DNA from: Corallium rubrum
Taxonomy: Eukaryota; Cnidaria; Anthozoa; Scleralcyonacea; Coralliidae
Reading direction: 5' to 3'
Length of the DNA: 64,000 nt
NCBI GenBank assembly: GCA_964035015.1
Contig: OZ035997.1
Span: 21,479,795 to 21,543,794, forward strand
A program made the translations under genes and the position numbers. Position 1 is the first letter of the stretch. Each line of letters starts with the position of its first letter. The notes beneath the pieces are model-generated. The model had not been told where the DNA came from. It was given only the letters and a program-made list of their open reading frames with translations, and made no database searches. This document shows positions 24,113 to 35,556 of the stretch, piece after piece.

Positions 24113-24890
24113 CTGCATAAATTAATGAATGAACTAGTCATTAACTAATCTATACTTAGTGACCGAGGCCCTTCGGCTACCTCCGTCTCAGTAACTAAAT
24201 CTTCTTTCTTTCTTATTATCATCACTATAATGACAAACCGCCCTCTTGAAAACAGTCAAGCGGCGGGCCGATGACGAACTAAGCGGGCGGAAAATACATT
24301 TACAGCCCGCTAAAACCAACCAAGTTAAAAACAACATCTGTCAGCAAAAAAATATGTATGTTTCAAATTTTTGACCTGGTATATTGATGATAATGATATC
24401 CGCTCTGGCGCAAATGTTACTACACGGGTCACAAATATACTAGAAATACATGATCGCAACAACCCCTCGCCCATTTTTAATATATACATTTTTGGGGTTT
24501 TTGTTGTGTTTTTTTTTGTATTTAAGTGTGTTATAGTTTTTATATTTTTATATTTAGTCTATTATAATTTTAGTATGTAATAATTTAACAGCCTGAAAAA
24601 TTTTGAATAGAAACAGAGAAACAAAACAGTATTACAATATCACATCAAAGAAAATTCATTGGCAAAGTTCATCTGTAGTCATGTATTGACACACCGAAAG
24701 AGCATACAAAGTCAATATTAAAAAAGAAACAACGAGATGAGCCAAATAACAAATTTTCATTCAAATTAGATAATAGTGGACACAATGCCACGTCCTAGCG
24801 TCCAAAGACAATTGTAGACAAGAATATTATTTATATTGCATGATTTTCTTTTTCAAGACTCAGCTAAACTGGTAAATATAAATCTCCTAC

Positions 24891-25007
24891 CGTTAAACTT
24901 TCTTCTGCTTTTGTCACCACAAACACTGCCAATTCAGTAATACTCTTTTCAGAATTCAGATTGTTTTTCTCGTTCGGTTTCTTACTTTTTCCGTGACCAG
25001 GCATCAT
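24891..25007 (-). CDS. Probable first coding exon with ATG
   Basis: Thirty-nine codons beginning MMPGHGKSKKPNEKNN and ending AVFVVTKAEESLT, then a GTAGGAG donor, phase 0. An in-frame TGA sits directly before the first ATG (25008-25010), so this cannot be a plain internal exon in this frame. The basic, Pro/Gly-containing start is unlike the surrounding coiled coil and suits an N-terminus. An internal acceptor (TTCTGAAAAG before SITELAVF) would allow internal use but lacks a pyrimidine tract. The 5' UTR and promoter are not resolved. Confidence 0.6.
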
Positions 25008-25124
25008 TCAGTTCTCTTCAAGATCTAAATAGCCGTTTGTTTCAAACTGATTTCTTCATCGTTCTCCCTCGAGTTAAGTAGAATACACCAGAGTAGAATT
25101 CTTTACAGGCTTTGGGCACGGTCT

Positions 25125-25385
<261 letters not shown>

Positions 25386-26007
25386 TGCCCTTCAAAAGTC
25401 ATGTTATTGCCTTAGCAATGAGCGGGCAGAATCCTAGTGGTTTTCTTACAATAATTGACCAGGGTTCACTAACAAACTGAAAACGTTTTCGACGCCTCGG
25501 CTACATTATAACTCAAAAAAGTGTATCTATTTTATTGCATGATTTCAAGATATTTTTGCACTATTTATAAAAATAATATTTTTAAATAAATGTATTAAAA
25601 TACATTTATCATTATTTTATCAAAAGAAAGGGTAAATGTTGAATAAATTAATTGAGTATACATGCGCAGTGATCAAATGAGCAAAAGCTCTCTTGTTCAA
25701 TACTAATGTGTCTATCGATCATGAAAGATTTTACGTATTCAAAATATTTAGATTTCCAGAAGGAAAATGTAATATATCTTGTCATTTAAAAACCTCATTT
25801 TCAAAAAAGGACTAGCTTTTGCAAATAAACGGAATTATATGTTTTCCACCGTGCCAATGGTGCATAGTGCGGAAAATATACTTCATTTCCGGTACATTTT
25901 GAACATCAAGATATATTAAACATTTTTCCCAGAAGAATAGAAAGATTAAAAATATGTAAATTCTCCATACACAAGTGACAAAGTACAAAAGACAAGTACT
26001 TTAACCC

Positions 26008-28221
26008 CTTGACTACCAGGGGTCTAACCTTGACTACCAGGGGTCTAACCTTGACTACCATGGGTCTAACCTTGACTACCATGGGTCTAACCTTGACTAC
26101 CAGGGGTCTAACCTTGACTACCATGGGTCTAACCTTGACTACCAGGGGTCTAACCTTGACTACCATGGGTCTAACCTTGACTACCAGGGGTCTAACCTTG
26201 ACTACCAGGGGTCTAACCTTGACTACCAGGGGTCTAACCTTGACTACCAGGGGTCTAACCTTGACTACCATGGGTCTAACCTTGACTACCAGGGGTCTAA
26301 CCTTGACTACCATGGGTCTAACCTTGACTACCAGGGGTCTAACCTTGACTACCAGGGGTCTAACCTTGACTACCAGGGGTCTAACCTTGACTACCAGGGG
26401 TCTAACCTTGACTACCAGGGGTCTAACCTTGACTACCAGGGGTCTAACCTTGACTACCATGGGTCTAACCTTGACTACCAGGGGTCTAACCTTGACTACC
26501 AGGGGTCTAACCTTGACTACCAGGGGTCTAACCTTGACTACCATGGGTCTAACCTTGACTACCAGGGGTCTAACCTTGACTACCAGGGGTCTAACCTTGA
26601 CTACCAGGGGTCTAACCTTGACTACCATGGGTCTAACCTTGACTACCAGGGGTCTAACCTTGACTACCAGGGGTCTAACCTTGACTACCAGGGGTCTAAC
26701 CTTGACTACCATGGGTCTAACCTTGACTACCAGGGGTCTAACCTTGACTACCAGGGGTCTAACCTTGACTACCAGGGGTCTAACCTTGACTACCAGGGGT
26801 CTAACCTTGACTACCAGGGGTCTAACCTTGACTACCATGGGTCTAACCCTTGACTACCAGGGGTCTAACCTTGACTACCAGGGGTCTAACCTTGACTACC
26901 AGGGGTCTAACCTTGACTACCATGGGTCTAACCTTGACTACCATGGGTCTAACCTTGACTACCAGGGGTCTAACCTTGACTACCAGGGGTCTAACCTTGA
27001 CTACCAGGGGTCTAACCTTGACTACCAGGGGTCTAACCTTGACTACCAGGGGTCTAACCTTGACTACCAGGGGTTTAACCTTGACTACCAGGGGTCTAAC
27101 CTTGACTACCAGGGGTCTAACCTTGACTACCAGGGGTCTAACCTTGACTACCAGGGGTCTAACCTTGACTACCAGGGGTCTAACCTTGACTACCAGGGGT
27201 CTAACCTTGACTACCATGGGTCTAACCTTGACTACCATGGGTCTAACCTTGACTACCAGGGGTCTAACCTTGACTACCAGGGGTCTAACCTTGACTACCA
27301 GGGGTCTAACCTTGACTACCAGGGGTCTAACCTTGACTACCAGGGGTCTAACCTTGACTACCAGGGGTCTAACCTTGACTACCAGGGGTCTAACCTTGAC
27401 TACCAGGGGTCTAACCTTGACTACCAGGGGTCTAACCTTGACTACCAGGGGTCTAACCTTGACTACCAGGGGTCTAACCTTGACTACCAGGGGTCTAACC
27501 TTGACTACCAGGGGTCTAACCTTGACTACCATGGGTCTAACCTTGACTACCAGGGGTCTAACCTTGACTACCAGGGGTCTAACCTTGACTACCAGGGGTC
27601 TAACCTTGACTACCATGGGTCTAACCTTGACTACCAGGGGTCTAACCTTGACTACCAGGGGTCTAACCTTGACTACCAGGGGTATAACCTTGACTACCAG
27701 GGGTCTAACCTTGACTACCAGGGGTCTAACCTGGACTACCAGGGGTCTAACCTTGACTACCAGGGGTCTAACCTTGACTACCAGGGGTCTAACCTTGACT
27801 ACCAGGGGTCTAACCTTGACTACCAGGGGTCTAACCTTGACTACCAGGGGTCTAACCTTGACTACCATGGGTCTAACCTTGACTACCAGGGGTCTAACCT
27901 TGACTACCAGGGGTCTAACCTTGACTACCAGGGGTCTAACCTTGACTACCATGGGTCTAACCTTGACTACCAGGGGTCTAACCTTGACTACCAGGGGTCT
28001 AACCTTGACTACCAGGGGTATAACCTTGACTACCAGGGGTCTAACCTTGACTACCAGGGGTCTAACCTTGACTACCAGGGGTCTAACCTTGACTACCAGG
28101 GGTCTAACCTTGACTACCAGGGGTCTAACCTTGACTACCAGGGGTCTAACCTTGACTACCAGGGGTCTAACCTTGACTACCAGGGGTCTAACCTTGACTA
28201 CCATGGTCTAACCTTGACTAG
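26008..28221. repeat. 21-bp minisatellite, about 105 units
   Basis: Unit GGTCTAACCTTGACTACCAG plus G, with a G/T variant (CCAGGGG or CCATGGG) and rare others (GGTATAACC, GGTTTAACC). One extra C near 26849 shifts the phase, so the long frames are array artefacts. The unit equals GACCCCTGGTAGTCAAG of the MITE read on the other strand. Confidence 0.95.
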
Positions 28222-28256
28222 TAAAATCGTCTGGCGTTAGCCAGAGTAAAATACTA

Positions 28257-29658
28257 AAGCCTAGTTTTCATATATCGTAATTCATCACCGATCATCGCCG
28301 ATACAGCTTTGCGATGAATTGCGATGAAATAGGATTATGAAAACCGACAATCGGGGACAATCCCCAATTATCGGCGATCATCGGCGGTCATCGCAAGAAC
28401 CAAAAAATTTGTTTCCCCCGATGATCGCCGACTGTCGCCGATGAATTAAGACAAGCAAAACAAATGAAAACCGAAATTCGATGAAATAAGACAAATTAGG
28501 ACCAACTCTCTGGAAGAAAACCAAGCACTTCAAACATGCATGAAATTGCCATGATTCTTCAGCTCTTCCCTTGTCTCAAATATTTTTCGCACCCAGAAAC
28601 TCTTCTTTCTATATTTCTTACACATTACCAGCGCTATGACGAGTGAAAGCTTCGTATAGATAGATAGATAGATAGATAGATAACTTTATTTAAACACGCT
28701 TACAACGTCAACAAAAGCTGATTTCCACGATGGGCGTGTACCACTGCCCCACATATAACAGTTATACAACCGACAACTCGCGTATAACGGTTTACAATGG
28801 TTATATGTAGGTCAGTGGAGTGCACACTAAGTAAGAATAGATAATAGATAATTTATATGCTATAGTAAAAAAGTAAGTAATGGGCATGCACCACTGACCT
28901 ACACATAACCATTTTAAAATTCACAGTTACATATAGGTCAGTGGAGTGTATACTAAGTAAAGAACAAATTTATATGCTATAGTAAAAAAATATAACGGGT
29001 GTGCACCACTGATCTACATGCATATAACAGTTAAACAGACCATTCACAGTTATATTATATAGGTCAGTGGAGTGCACACTAAGTAAAGAACAGATGCTAT
29101 AGGCTATTTTAAGAAGGGTCATTATTTACACATTTTATTTGCATAAAATTTATTCTAAGGTATGAGCAGCGATTTTATGTTCAAAGTATGACAGGGTCTT
29201 GCTCTCCCTAATTTCTGTGGGCAAAGAGTTCCATATAGATGCCCCATCATACATGAAACTCTTTTTCATGTTATTGGTACGAGGTTTTGGCAAACAGACA
29301 GCCTTTGAAATATTCCGAAGATTGTAATCTGATTTTTCTTTCTTATAAGTAAAGTATTTTGTGAGACTCTTTGGTCCCATGTTATTTAAAACTTTGAACA
29401 TGATCTTAGCTTTTGATTTTTTTCTTTGCATTTGAAGAGGCTGCCACCCCAGTGCATTTAATGCAATTTTGTGGTCTACATCATTGCTCATATTTAGAGT
29501 AATAATCTGTTGTTTAGGGGGCGCCCATTTTGACAAAAAAATATTATTTTCCCGCATTGATCGGTTATCGACGGCGACTGTCTGGGATGATCGGCGATCA
29601 TCCCAGACAATCCCCGATCGTCGCAAATGTGAGCATCGGCGATGATCAAACCAGGCTT
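28257..29658. mobile_element. Harbinger-like MITE, older copy split by a LINE
   Basis: Left end AGCCTAGTTTTCATATATCG and right end GCATCGGCGATGATCAAACC then AGGCT, with TAA on both sides and many CGGCGATCATCGGCG motifs. About 870 bp of LINE sequence lies inside. Confidence 0.7.
28657..29530 (-). mobile_element. 5'-truncated LINE (CR1/L2-type) 3' end
   Basis: Minus-strand frame 29150-29530 has the RT C-terminal region (KAKIMFKVLNNMGPKSL, DYNLRNISKAVCLPKP, SFMYDGASIWNSLPTEI). The 3' UTR (28740-29095) holds about three repeats with GTAGGTCAGTGGAGTGCACA, and the element ends in a TATC array (28657-28682), the microsatellite-type tail usual for this LINE group. Confidence 0.8.
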
Positions 29659-29849
29659 AAAGGTACGTCTACATGCGTGCTTAAAGTACGCCACAAGTAT
29701 AAAGATTTGATTTAAAAAACTGTGATACTACCGCACTACTATCTCTTTCTTTTGTCTTGTCTTTATACTTGATAACTCAGTTTTCTCTATTATATGTTAA
29801 ATTTGTTCACGTGATTATAATTTCTGGGTTATATATCATTATACTCTAC

Positions 29850-29954
29850 CTTTCTTTGCTCCTCCACAGCACTCAGCTCAGAAACACGATCATCAAGAGA
29901 TTTTTCCATTTCTACTTTTTCCGAAACTAACTTCTGAATCTTTTCTTGTAACTC
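29850..29954 (-). CDS. Coiled-coil exon, 105 nt (last of upstream series)
   Basis: Acceptor AATGTTTCAG, donor GTAGAG. Thirty-five codons starting ELQEKIQKLVSEKVEM and ending AVEEQRK, phase 0/0. Hydrophobic residues at 2, 6, 9, 13, 16, 20 and 24 show the register shared by most exons here. Downstream lies a 4.8-kb stretch of nested repeats before the next exon at 25007. Confidence 0.8.
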
Positions 29955-30559
29955 CTGAAACATTAATTAGTTGGATTGACATTGTGTCTGATGTGCTACG
30001 ATTTACTAAGCAATAAGTATCGCTTGTACTTCGAGTTCTTGTACGTTAAAGCTACCTCTTACCGGTAATACGTACAGAATTTCAGACAAATAAGTAAAAT
30101 TTGATGTTTAAAATTTCTTTAGTTCTAAATGTGAAAATGTTAATAAATTCACGACGTAGCCGTAGGTGAAGAATCAGACATTGTCTGACGTTTCCTTAAA
30201 CGTTTTTGAACGGTAACTTAAACGTTATTCTGTTCATGACCTGATGTTTTGACACTCGGAACTATAGTGTATGGTTAAAATACCGGGGTCGCGTGTACGG
30301 GATTTGCTTTACAAAGATTAGAGATGAAAACTGTGTTTGCATTTGCAGTTTGCAACGCCATCAAGAACCTACAGTATGCGCAAGCGCGTGAAAGCAAGTA
30401 TTATAACGTACATATAACATAACGGCGTTTCTGATTGGCCACAGTGCGTGATCTGTAACTCGATGGAGCACGGCAATTTCAAATGTAATGAGAAAGTCAT
30501 TTTTAATCAGCGAAATAAATATTGTTTTCCGTTGTTTTATGTCTGATTCTCTATTATAA

Positions 30560-30670
30560 AAGAAATGGTTCATGGTTCGGCAAGCTCCATTGAATTATGG
30601 ATGCACTTGGGAAGTTGGTGCTTCGTGCTCTCCGGCCCACCACGCTAAACCATGAACCATTTCTTAATTG
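30560..30670. repeat. Hairpin with 20-bp arms
   Basis: AAGAAATGGTTCATGGTT near 30560 and AACCATGAACCATTTCTT near 30650, about 70 bp apart. Confidence 0.7.
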
Positions 30671-30743
30671 CTTTAGTTTTCAAACACGAGTACATAAAAC
30701 AACGCACCATACACGCACTTAGTTTACAAACTGATCGTCATAC

Positions 30744-30860
30744 CTCATGACTTCCCTCGCATGTTCCTTGATGTTCCTGCCATTGTTTCTGCACGGCTCC
30801 CAGTGCATACTGGACCTTCTTTTTCTCTCCAGTCATAAACGTCAGTTGCTTTTCAAGATC
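30744..30860 (-). CDS. Coiled-coil exon, 117 nt
   Basis: Acceptor TTTTCTGCAG, donor GTATGAC. Thirty-nine codons starting DLEKQLTFMTGEKKKV and ending TCEGSHE, phase 0/0. It contains Trp and Gly residues that make it less regular than its neighbours. Confidence 0.8.
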
Positions 30861-30905
30861 CTGCAGAAAACAAAACTAAAGTTGATCAAGCTCTAAATCA
30901 CCCGG

Positions 30906-31315
30906 TAGACCCCGTTTACACTAGAGCAAAAGGTTCCAGATTCGTAACGAAATCCGAAACGTTTTGATACCGGATTCGTTTTGCCGTTTACACACAAAAG
31001 AATAAATCCGGAATAAAAACTTTCCGGTTTGATCATGTATCCGAAGATTTCGAATCCGGAAAGAAAAGTAGAAACTTCGTATCAGAATACTTTTGAATCC
31101 GAAACAATACGTAATGTGAACGGTTGGAATCCGGATACTTTTCCGCCCGCAGTCATATGAGTTTGCGGTTAAATCAACATGACGAACATCAGGAATTCCG
31201 GGTGTAGTGTAAACGGCCGAATCCGAATACTGTTGTAGTGTAAACGCCAAACGAATCCGAACACTCGGTACGAAGTGAATCCGGAAACTTTTGCTCTAGT
31301 GTAAACGTAGTCTTA
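30906..31315. mobile_element. MITE with TAGACCCCGTTTACACTAGA ends
   Basis: TAGACCCCGTTTACACTAGA with GCAAAAG, mirrored as CTTTTGCTCTAGTGTAAACG to 31315. About 410 bp. The GTTTACAC termini resemble the MITEs at 15261 and 43034. Confidence 0.8.
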
Positions 31316-31350
31316 GAGTAAACTTGTTTGGGAAAAAACTCAACAATTAC

Positions 31351-31455
31351 TTTGTTCCTCTCATGAGCATTTTGAAACTCTTCATTGACCTTTCCAAGAC
31401 GGTCTTCAAAATCGTCTTTTACACAAGTCACTTGACTCAATTGCTTCTTTAAAAC
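31351..31455 (-). CDS. Coiled-coil exon, 105 nt
   Basis: Acceptor GTTAATCTAG, donor GTAATTG. Thirty-five codons starting VLKKQLSQVTCVKDDF and ending NAHERNK, phase 0/0. A MITE (30906-31315) ends about 35 bp from the donor. Confidence 0.8.
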
Positions 31456-31927
31456 CTAGATTAACAAAACGCACAAAAAAGTCTCGGATTAGAAAGTGAA
31501 AAGGGAAGAACAAGAAGGAAGATGCTTAATTGGTTGAAAAGAAGGACTTAAACATAGAGCTGCTGCCCGGGACTGATCAGTATATGGAGCAAGCTCCGCT
31601 GGTCAACCAGAACCTACCAAAGAATGATTATCTTCAATACAGACTGAGCATCGCATACCCTGAGTGCCTGAGCTCTTTTCACGCTCGTAAAGAAAAACAG
31701 AACGCGAGAGATTAGCCTTGGCGAACAGGAAGAGCCTCTGGCACCTAGAGGTTAAGCATAGCATTTATCTGTCGTTTCGAACTGAAAAATTTATAAAAAT
31801 CAAACGTTTATCATCACATCTTAAAAAGCAACAAGTGGATTTATAGTAATTATTGTAAGATAGCAAATTCAGGTCGAGAATAATGACATTAGGTGTTACT
31901 CCAAGTGACGAAGCATACCGAGTGAGT

Positions 31928-32260
31928 AGAGAAAAACTCTACTTGGAGCACGGGTGGCGTGTGCTGTTAGGGCGCTGCCTCTCACCAATAGTTAAGCCCA
32001 GTCGGACGGGGTTAGTACTTGGATGTGTGACCGTTTGGGAATAACCCCGTACTCCGCCAGCTTGGGATTTATGTGAGTAGAGTTTAGTTGGTCCCTCCTG
32101 CGCTCCGAGGGTTTTTCGCCGGGTTCTCCAGTTTTTCCTCCCTCCGTAAAATCAACACCTAGGTCTTAGTTGTCTACACATAGGAGTTTGGTGTCAATTG
32201 GGACGAAAGTTCTGTTCCTCTCTCCTGCCACACGTTAAGTGGAAAATTTAATAAATTCAA
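31928..32260 (+). mobile_element. 5S rRNA-derived SINE, copy 2
   Basis: GTTAAGCCCAGTCGGACGG, GGTTAGTACTTGGATGTGTG, ACCGTTTGGGAATA, then CTCCGAGGGTTTTTCGCCGG and TAAAATCAACACCTAGG. The tail differs from copy 1. Confidence 0.85.
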
Positions 32261-32271
32261 AATACTTGACC

Positions 32272-32352
32272 GCGGCTGTGATTCGTACCGCGACCTTCGC
32301 TTTAATTACTAGTCCAACGCGCTACCAATTGGGCTACATGCAATGTCAAGTT
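32272..32352 (-). repeat. tRNA-Thr-like pseudogene or SINE head
   Basis: Minus strand: TGTAGCCCAATTGGTAGCGC (A box), GGACTAGTAATT (anticodon-loop-like AGT) and GGTACGAATCACAGCCGCGG (B box). The anticodon arm has extra bases, so probably not functional. Confidence 0.5.
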
Positions 32353-32514
32353 GGGAGCAGGTCGTGGAATGATGGCTCTTATATTTGATATTTCAAAACT
32401 GAAGTCCAGTTTCTTCAATATCGAGAGACTTAACTCTTCATCTTATGTTGTTGGAAAACAACAACTGTATTTATTCACACGAGAAATTAAAACGGATTGG
32501 GAACAAAATTAAAC

Positions 32515-32673
32515 CTCGTTCATCTGCATGTTGGATTTCAGTTCTTCCTTCATGTTTTCAAAAATATCCTCCATTTTCTTCCGTTCTTGTCTTAAAATAT
32601 TATTTACATCTTTCATTGCATTCTCCAGGTCAGTTTTGTCAATTTCAAGTTCTTTGCAGTGTTGCTCAAGTTT
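32515..32673 (-). CDS. Coiled-coil exon, 159 nt
   Basis: Acceptor TTATTTTAG, donor GTTTAA (weak after GT). Fifty-three codons starting KLEQHCKELEIDKTDL and ending KSNMQMNE, phase 0/0. If the donor were not used, the frame would stop two codons later, so this exon is the other possible terminal exon of the series. Confidence 0.75.
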
Positions 32674-33314
32674 CTAAAATAAACAATTTGGTGTGAAAAA
32701 ATGCTTTCAAAAACGAGATCGAGTAAAAACTATTCATTAAAAGATTAAATCAAGAGCATGTAAAATAACTTCAAAACTCATTAATAATTCATGAGGAAAA
32801 CACAAAGGAAATCAGTACCGTATCCGTGGTTTTATACCTGATAAAGCATATTGACGTCAGAAAGAATACTAATGGCATACAATTTTATATAAAGAATACT
32901 AATGAACGTAACATCGAATAACAAAACGTTTTTGAAGCCCTTCACCCTCGTGGTTTTAAACCTGATAAAACACTGCTACTCTTAAAAACTTCATTAGGTA
33001 AAAGGTATAAACCCGGTTTATGCAAATAAGATTTTTACGTAATGTAGACTTTCATAAACCACGCTTTAACACAGTAAGCACTATTTATGGTACTTTGGAC
33101 CCTATCTGCGGTCTATACTAAATCATGAAGAAAAAACCAACAAACCATCCAAAGCTCTAAGAAATGCATAAGAGAAAAAATCTTTTTAAAAATTTTGTAG
33201 AAAACAACCAATTATAATCTTTGCACCTAGAGTCATTAGCACTTTTAACTTTTAATTTCTTCTTAGACTTTAGAATTGTAAACTATATATAATTTATATA
33301 TCTTATTTATAATT

Positions 33315-33520
33315 AACAAATAAAACATAAAGCTCCGTGCGTATGTACTCTTACAAAGGTTGGTTTGACGTCATTTGAACACGAAAGAAGTTGAGTAGAA
33401 ACACGAGACGAAACCCGAGTGCCTTTACACTACTTTCGTGTTCAAATGACATCAAACGTACCTTTATAAGAGTACATATATGCACAGGTGCACAGAAGCG
33501 GTATGTTTTATTTGTTTTAT
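33315..33520. mobile_element. Fold-back MITE (AACAAATAAAACA family), copy 1
   Basis: Outer AACAAATAAAACAT and ATGTTTTATTTGTT. Inner TTTGACGTCATTTGAACACG against CGTGTTCAAATGACATCAAA. Related to 39566-39957, 45015-45208 and 54580-55020. Confidence 0.8.
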
Positions 33521-33732
33521 AAAATAAGAAGGGGAAAAAACAAGCTAAAAGTTGGACAATTTTAAAATTTGGCTGGCTTTTCTCTGACGCCATTCTATGC
33601 CATTCCACGCCACGTTACGTCATTCAATCATATATTTTTTTTTATAATCTTCATACTCTTATAGATGCACGGAGCCCAGCCAATCACAGTATAAAATTAG
33701 TGTATTTTAAGAAGAGTTTAGCCAGACAATAG

Positions 33733-33972
33733 ACGGTACCGGAAAAGATGGCGGCGGTACATTTAACCACAGTGCTTTGCGACCTCAAATCAACTCAAAT
33801 AACAACTAAACATTGTATATCATGCTAAGATAGATCAAGTGAGCAAGAACTTCATTCCAACCAAGTTGATCGTTTTAAAACCATATCTTCCAATAATTCT
33901 GCAAGAAACCATATTTACTGCACGCAAAGGATTGTGGTTAAATGTACAAGTCGCCATCTTTTTCGGTACGGT
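33733..33972. mobile_element. Fold-back MITE (GGTACCGGAAAAGATGGC)
   Basis: About 45-bp arms: GGTACCGGAAAAGATGGCGG, GTACATTTAACCACAGTGCT, mirrored at 33925-33970. Confidence 0.85.
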
Positions 33973-34121
33973 AAAGTACTGTAGGGGTCGCCAATTAGTT
34001 TGTTAAAACTAAATACATTAACAATCACCTAAAGTAACATTTAACAACAAGACAATTGCACTTCACAAAAAAACACAATTATACCAGCAATCTGGCCCTG
34101 CCGTATCCCACAGATACTTAC

Positions 34122-34226
34122 ATTTTTCTCCACAATCGTTTGCTCTTGTTCTTCTTGTAATCCTTTCATACAAAACTGAGCTTCATCTTTTTCAAACACC
34201 ACGCACTCGTGCTGTTTCTGAAGCGA
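34122..34226 (-). CDS. Coiled-coil exon, 105 nt
   Basis: Acceptor TTCTTGTAG, donor GTAAGT. Thirty-five codons starting SLQKQHECVVFEKDEA and ending QTIVEKN, phase 0/0. Confidence 0.8.
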
Positions 34227-34904
34227 CTACAAGAAATAAGATAACGGAAACAGTGCACATACTGTACCTAAGCTCATCTCTATCAGTCGAAGGTGAAAAC
34301 CAAAATACGGCAAAATGGACAACATTATATATAGCTAAAACTGCAGAGAAGAAAATTCCTTATCCCTGAATAGTCTGGCTGTCCAACACTCTGGTCACTG
34401 AGAAATTGAGACACCCGAACATATCCAATATCGCACACGTTACTACGGTTCGGGGTAGGAGGTTGCAATCCCTGCCCTTTTTTGTGACACCAGATACCTT
34501 TTTGCGTAATCAAGATATCTATAGTATCCCAAAATATTTAGTTAAAATATAGTTCTGGAATATTTTGCCCCGTTTTGGCGTACTACTCCTGCCTAAGAAT
34601 TTTCTAGTTGCGCGCCTGCGTTACAGTGATATGTACGCTAGTGGATATATGATATTTCTGCCAGTCCCAACCAAGTTTCCAAATACAGTACCTCAGTAGT
34701 CATAGCGATGGTACGTTTAGCCAGAAACCTTGGGTTCGAAATCGAATCCTGGTTGGGGCAGTATTACAGTAAGATAACATCAAAGCAGTAATTTGACATC
34801 ATTTGGGGGGAAAAACCAAATACATACACAAATACATATACACATTTATGTTAGCTGCTAAAGATGTGTATACATTGCATATTCGTGAAACTAATTTACT
34901 CAAA

Positions 34905-34987
34905 AAACTTTCGGAGTTCCCAAGCAAGACTCAACCCCAATCTTGTGAAACGGCTCTAACCATTAAGCTACTATAGTACAGTAGCTG
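34905..34987 (-). repeat. tRNA-like sequence
   Basis: Minus strand TAGCTTAATGGTTAGAGCC and GGGGTTGAGTCTTG at A-box/B-box spacing. Probably a SINE head. Confidence 0.4.
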
Positions 34988-35340
34988 GCGTATACATCTC
35001 TAGAACATACGCTGCAAAATTACAACTATGTAGTACACGTTTATAACCTGCAAGCTGCATAGTTAATTTCAAACTATAATAATAATTTCAAGTTAATATG
35101 TTAAATATGGAAAAATATTTAAAATACTGAAATATTCGAATTTTCCGTATCAGGCGTAGATGAATCAAATAAATGTTTTCTTAAACCAAACAAAGTATCC
35201 TATGATTGATAAGAGAATACATTGTGCAACCTGTCCAAAGGTTGCTGTCCAATATGTAGTTGTCCTACATCACATAATATTCGATTGGCACGTAAAGTTA
35301 ATGTAGGGACAACTATTTGTAAGGGTATAATTTAACATAC

Positions 35341-35436
35341 CTTGTAAGTTTCCTGGACCGTTTCGTTTTCTTTCTGAATATCTTTCAATGTTGACAAAAG
35401 AACATCCCTTTCTGACAGCACTTCTTCGAGTTCGTT
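35341..35436 (-). CDS. Coiled-coil exon, 96 nt
   Basis: Acceptor CAATTTAG, donor GTATG. Thirty-two codons starting NELEEVLSERDVLLS and ending TVQETYK, phase 0/0. Confidence 0.8.
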
Positions 35437-35556
35437 CTAAATTGTTCAATTAGAACAAAATGTAATCAAACATCATAGAACATCCGTAACTTACATTGGG
35501 TGTAAGTCTTAAGTGTGGGGTACGCTAAAATGCTGCCTAAAAACATAAGCCCACAT

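Larger units (their letters stand above)
26000..29681 (-). mobile_element. TTTAACCCC-family MITE hugely expanded and interrupted
   Basis: The terminal TTTAACCCCTTGACTACCAG starts at 26000. After the 21-bp array comes the family core ATCGTCTGGCGTTAGCCAGA (28227-28246) and GTAAAATACTAAA. The rest (AAAGGTACGTCTACATGCGT, GCTT) reappears at 29658-29681, beyond an inserted Harbinger-like MITE that itself holds a LINE fragment. The far end is lost. Confidence 0.7.

Noticed and set aside
26009-28240. 743-codon frame across the 21-bp array
   Set aside because: Unit length is a multiple of three, so all frames without a stop in the unit stay open on both strands. No start context, splice sites or non-repeat protein.
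32272-32352. Functional tRNA-Thr gene
   Set aside because: Boxes are recognisable, but the anticodon arm is distorted and there is no clean acceptor stem.
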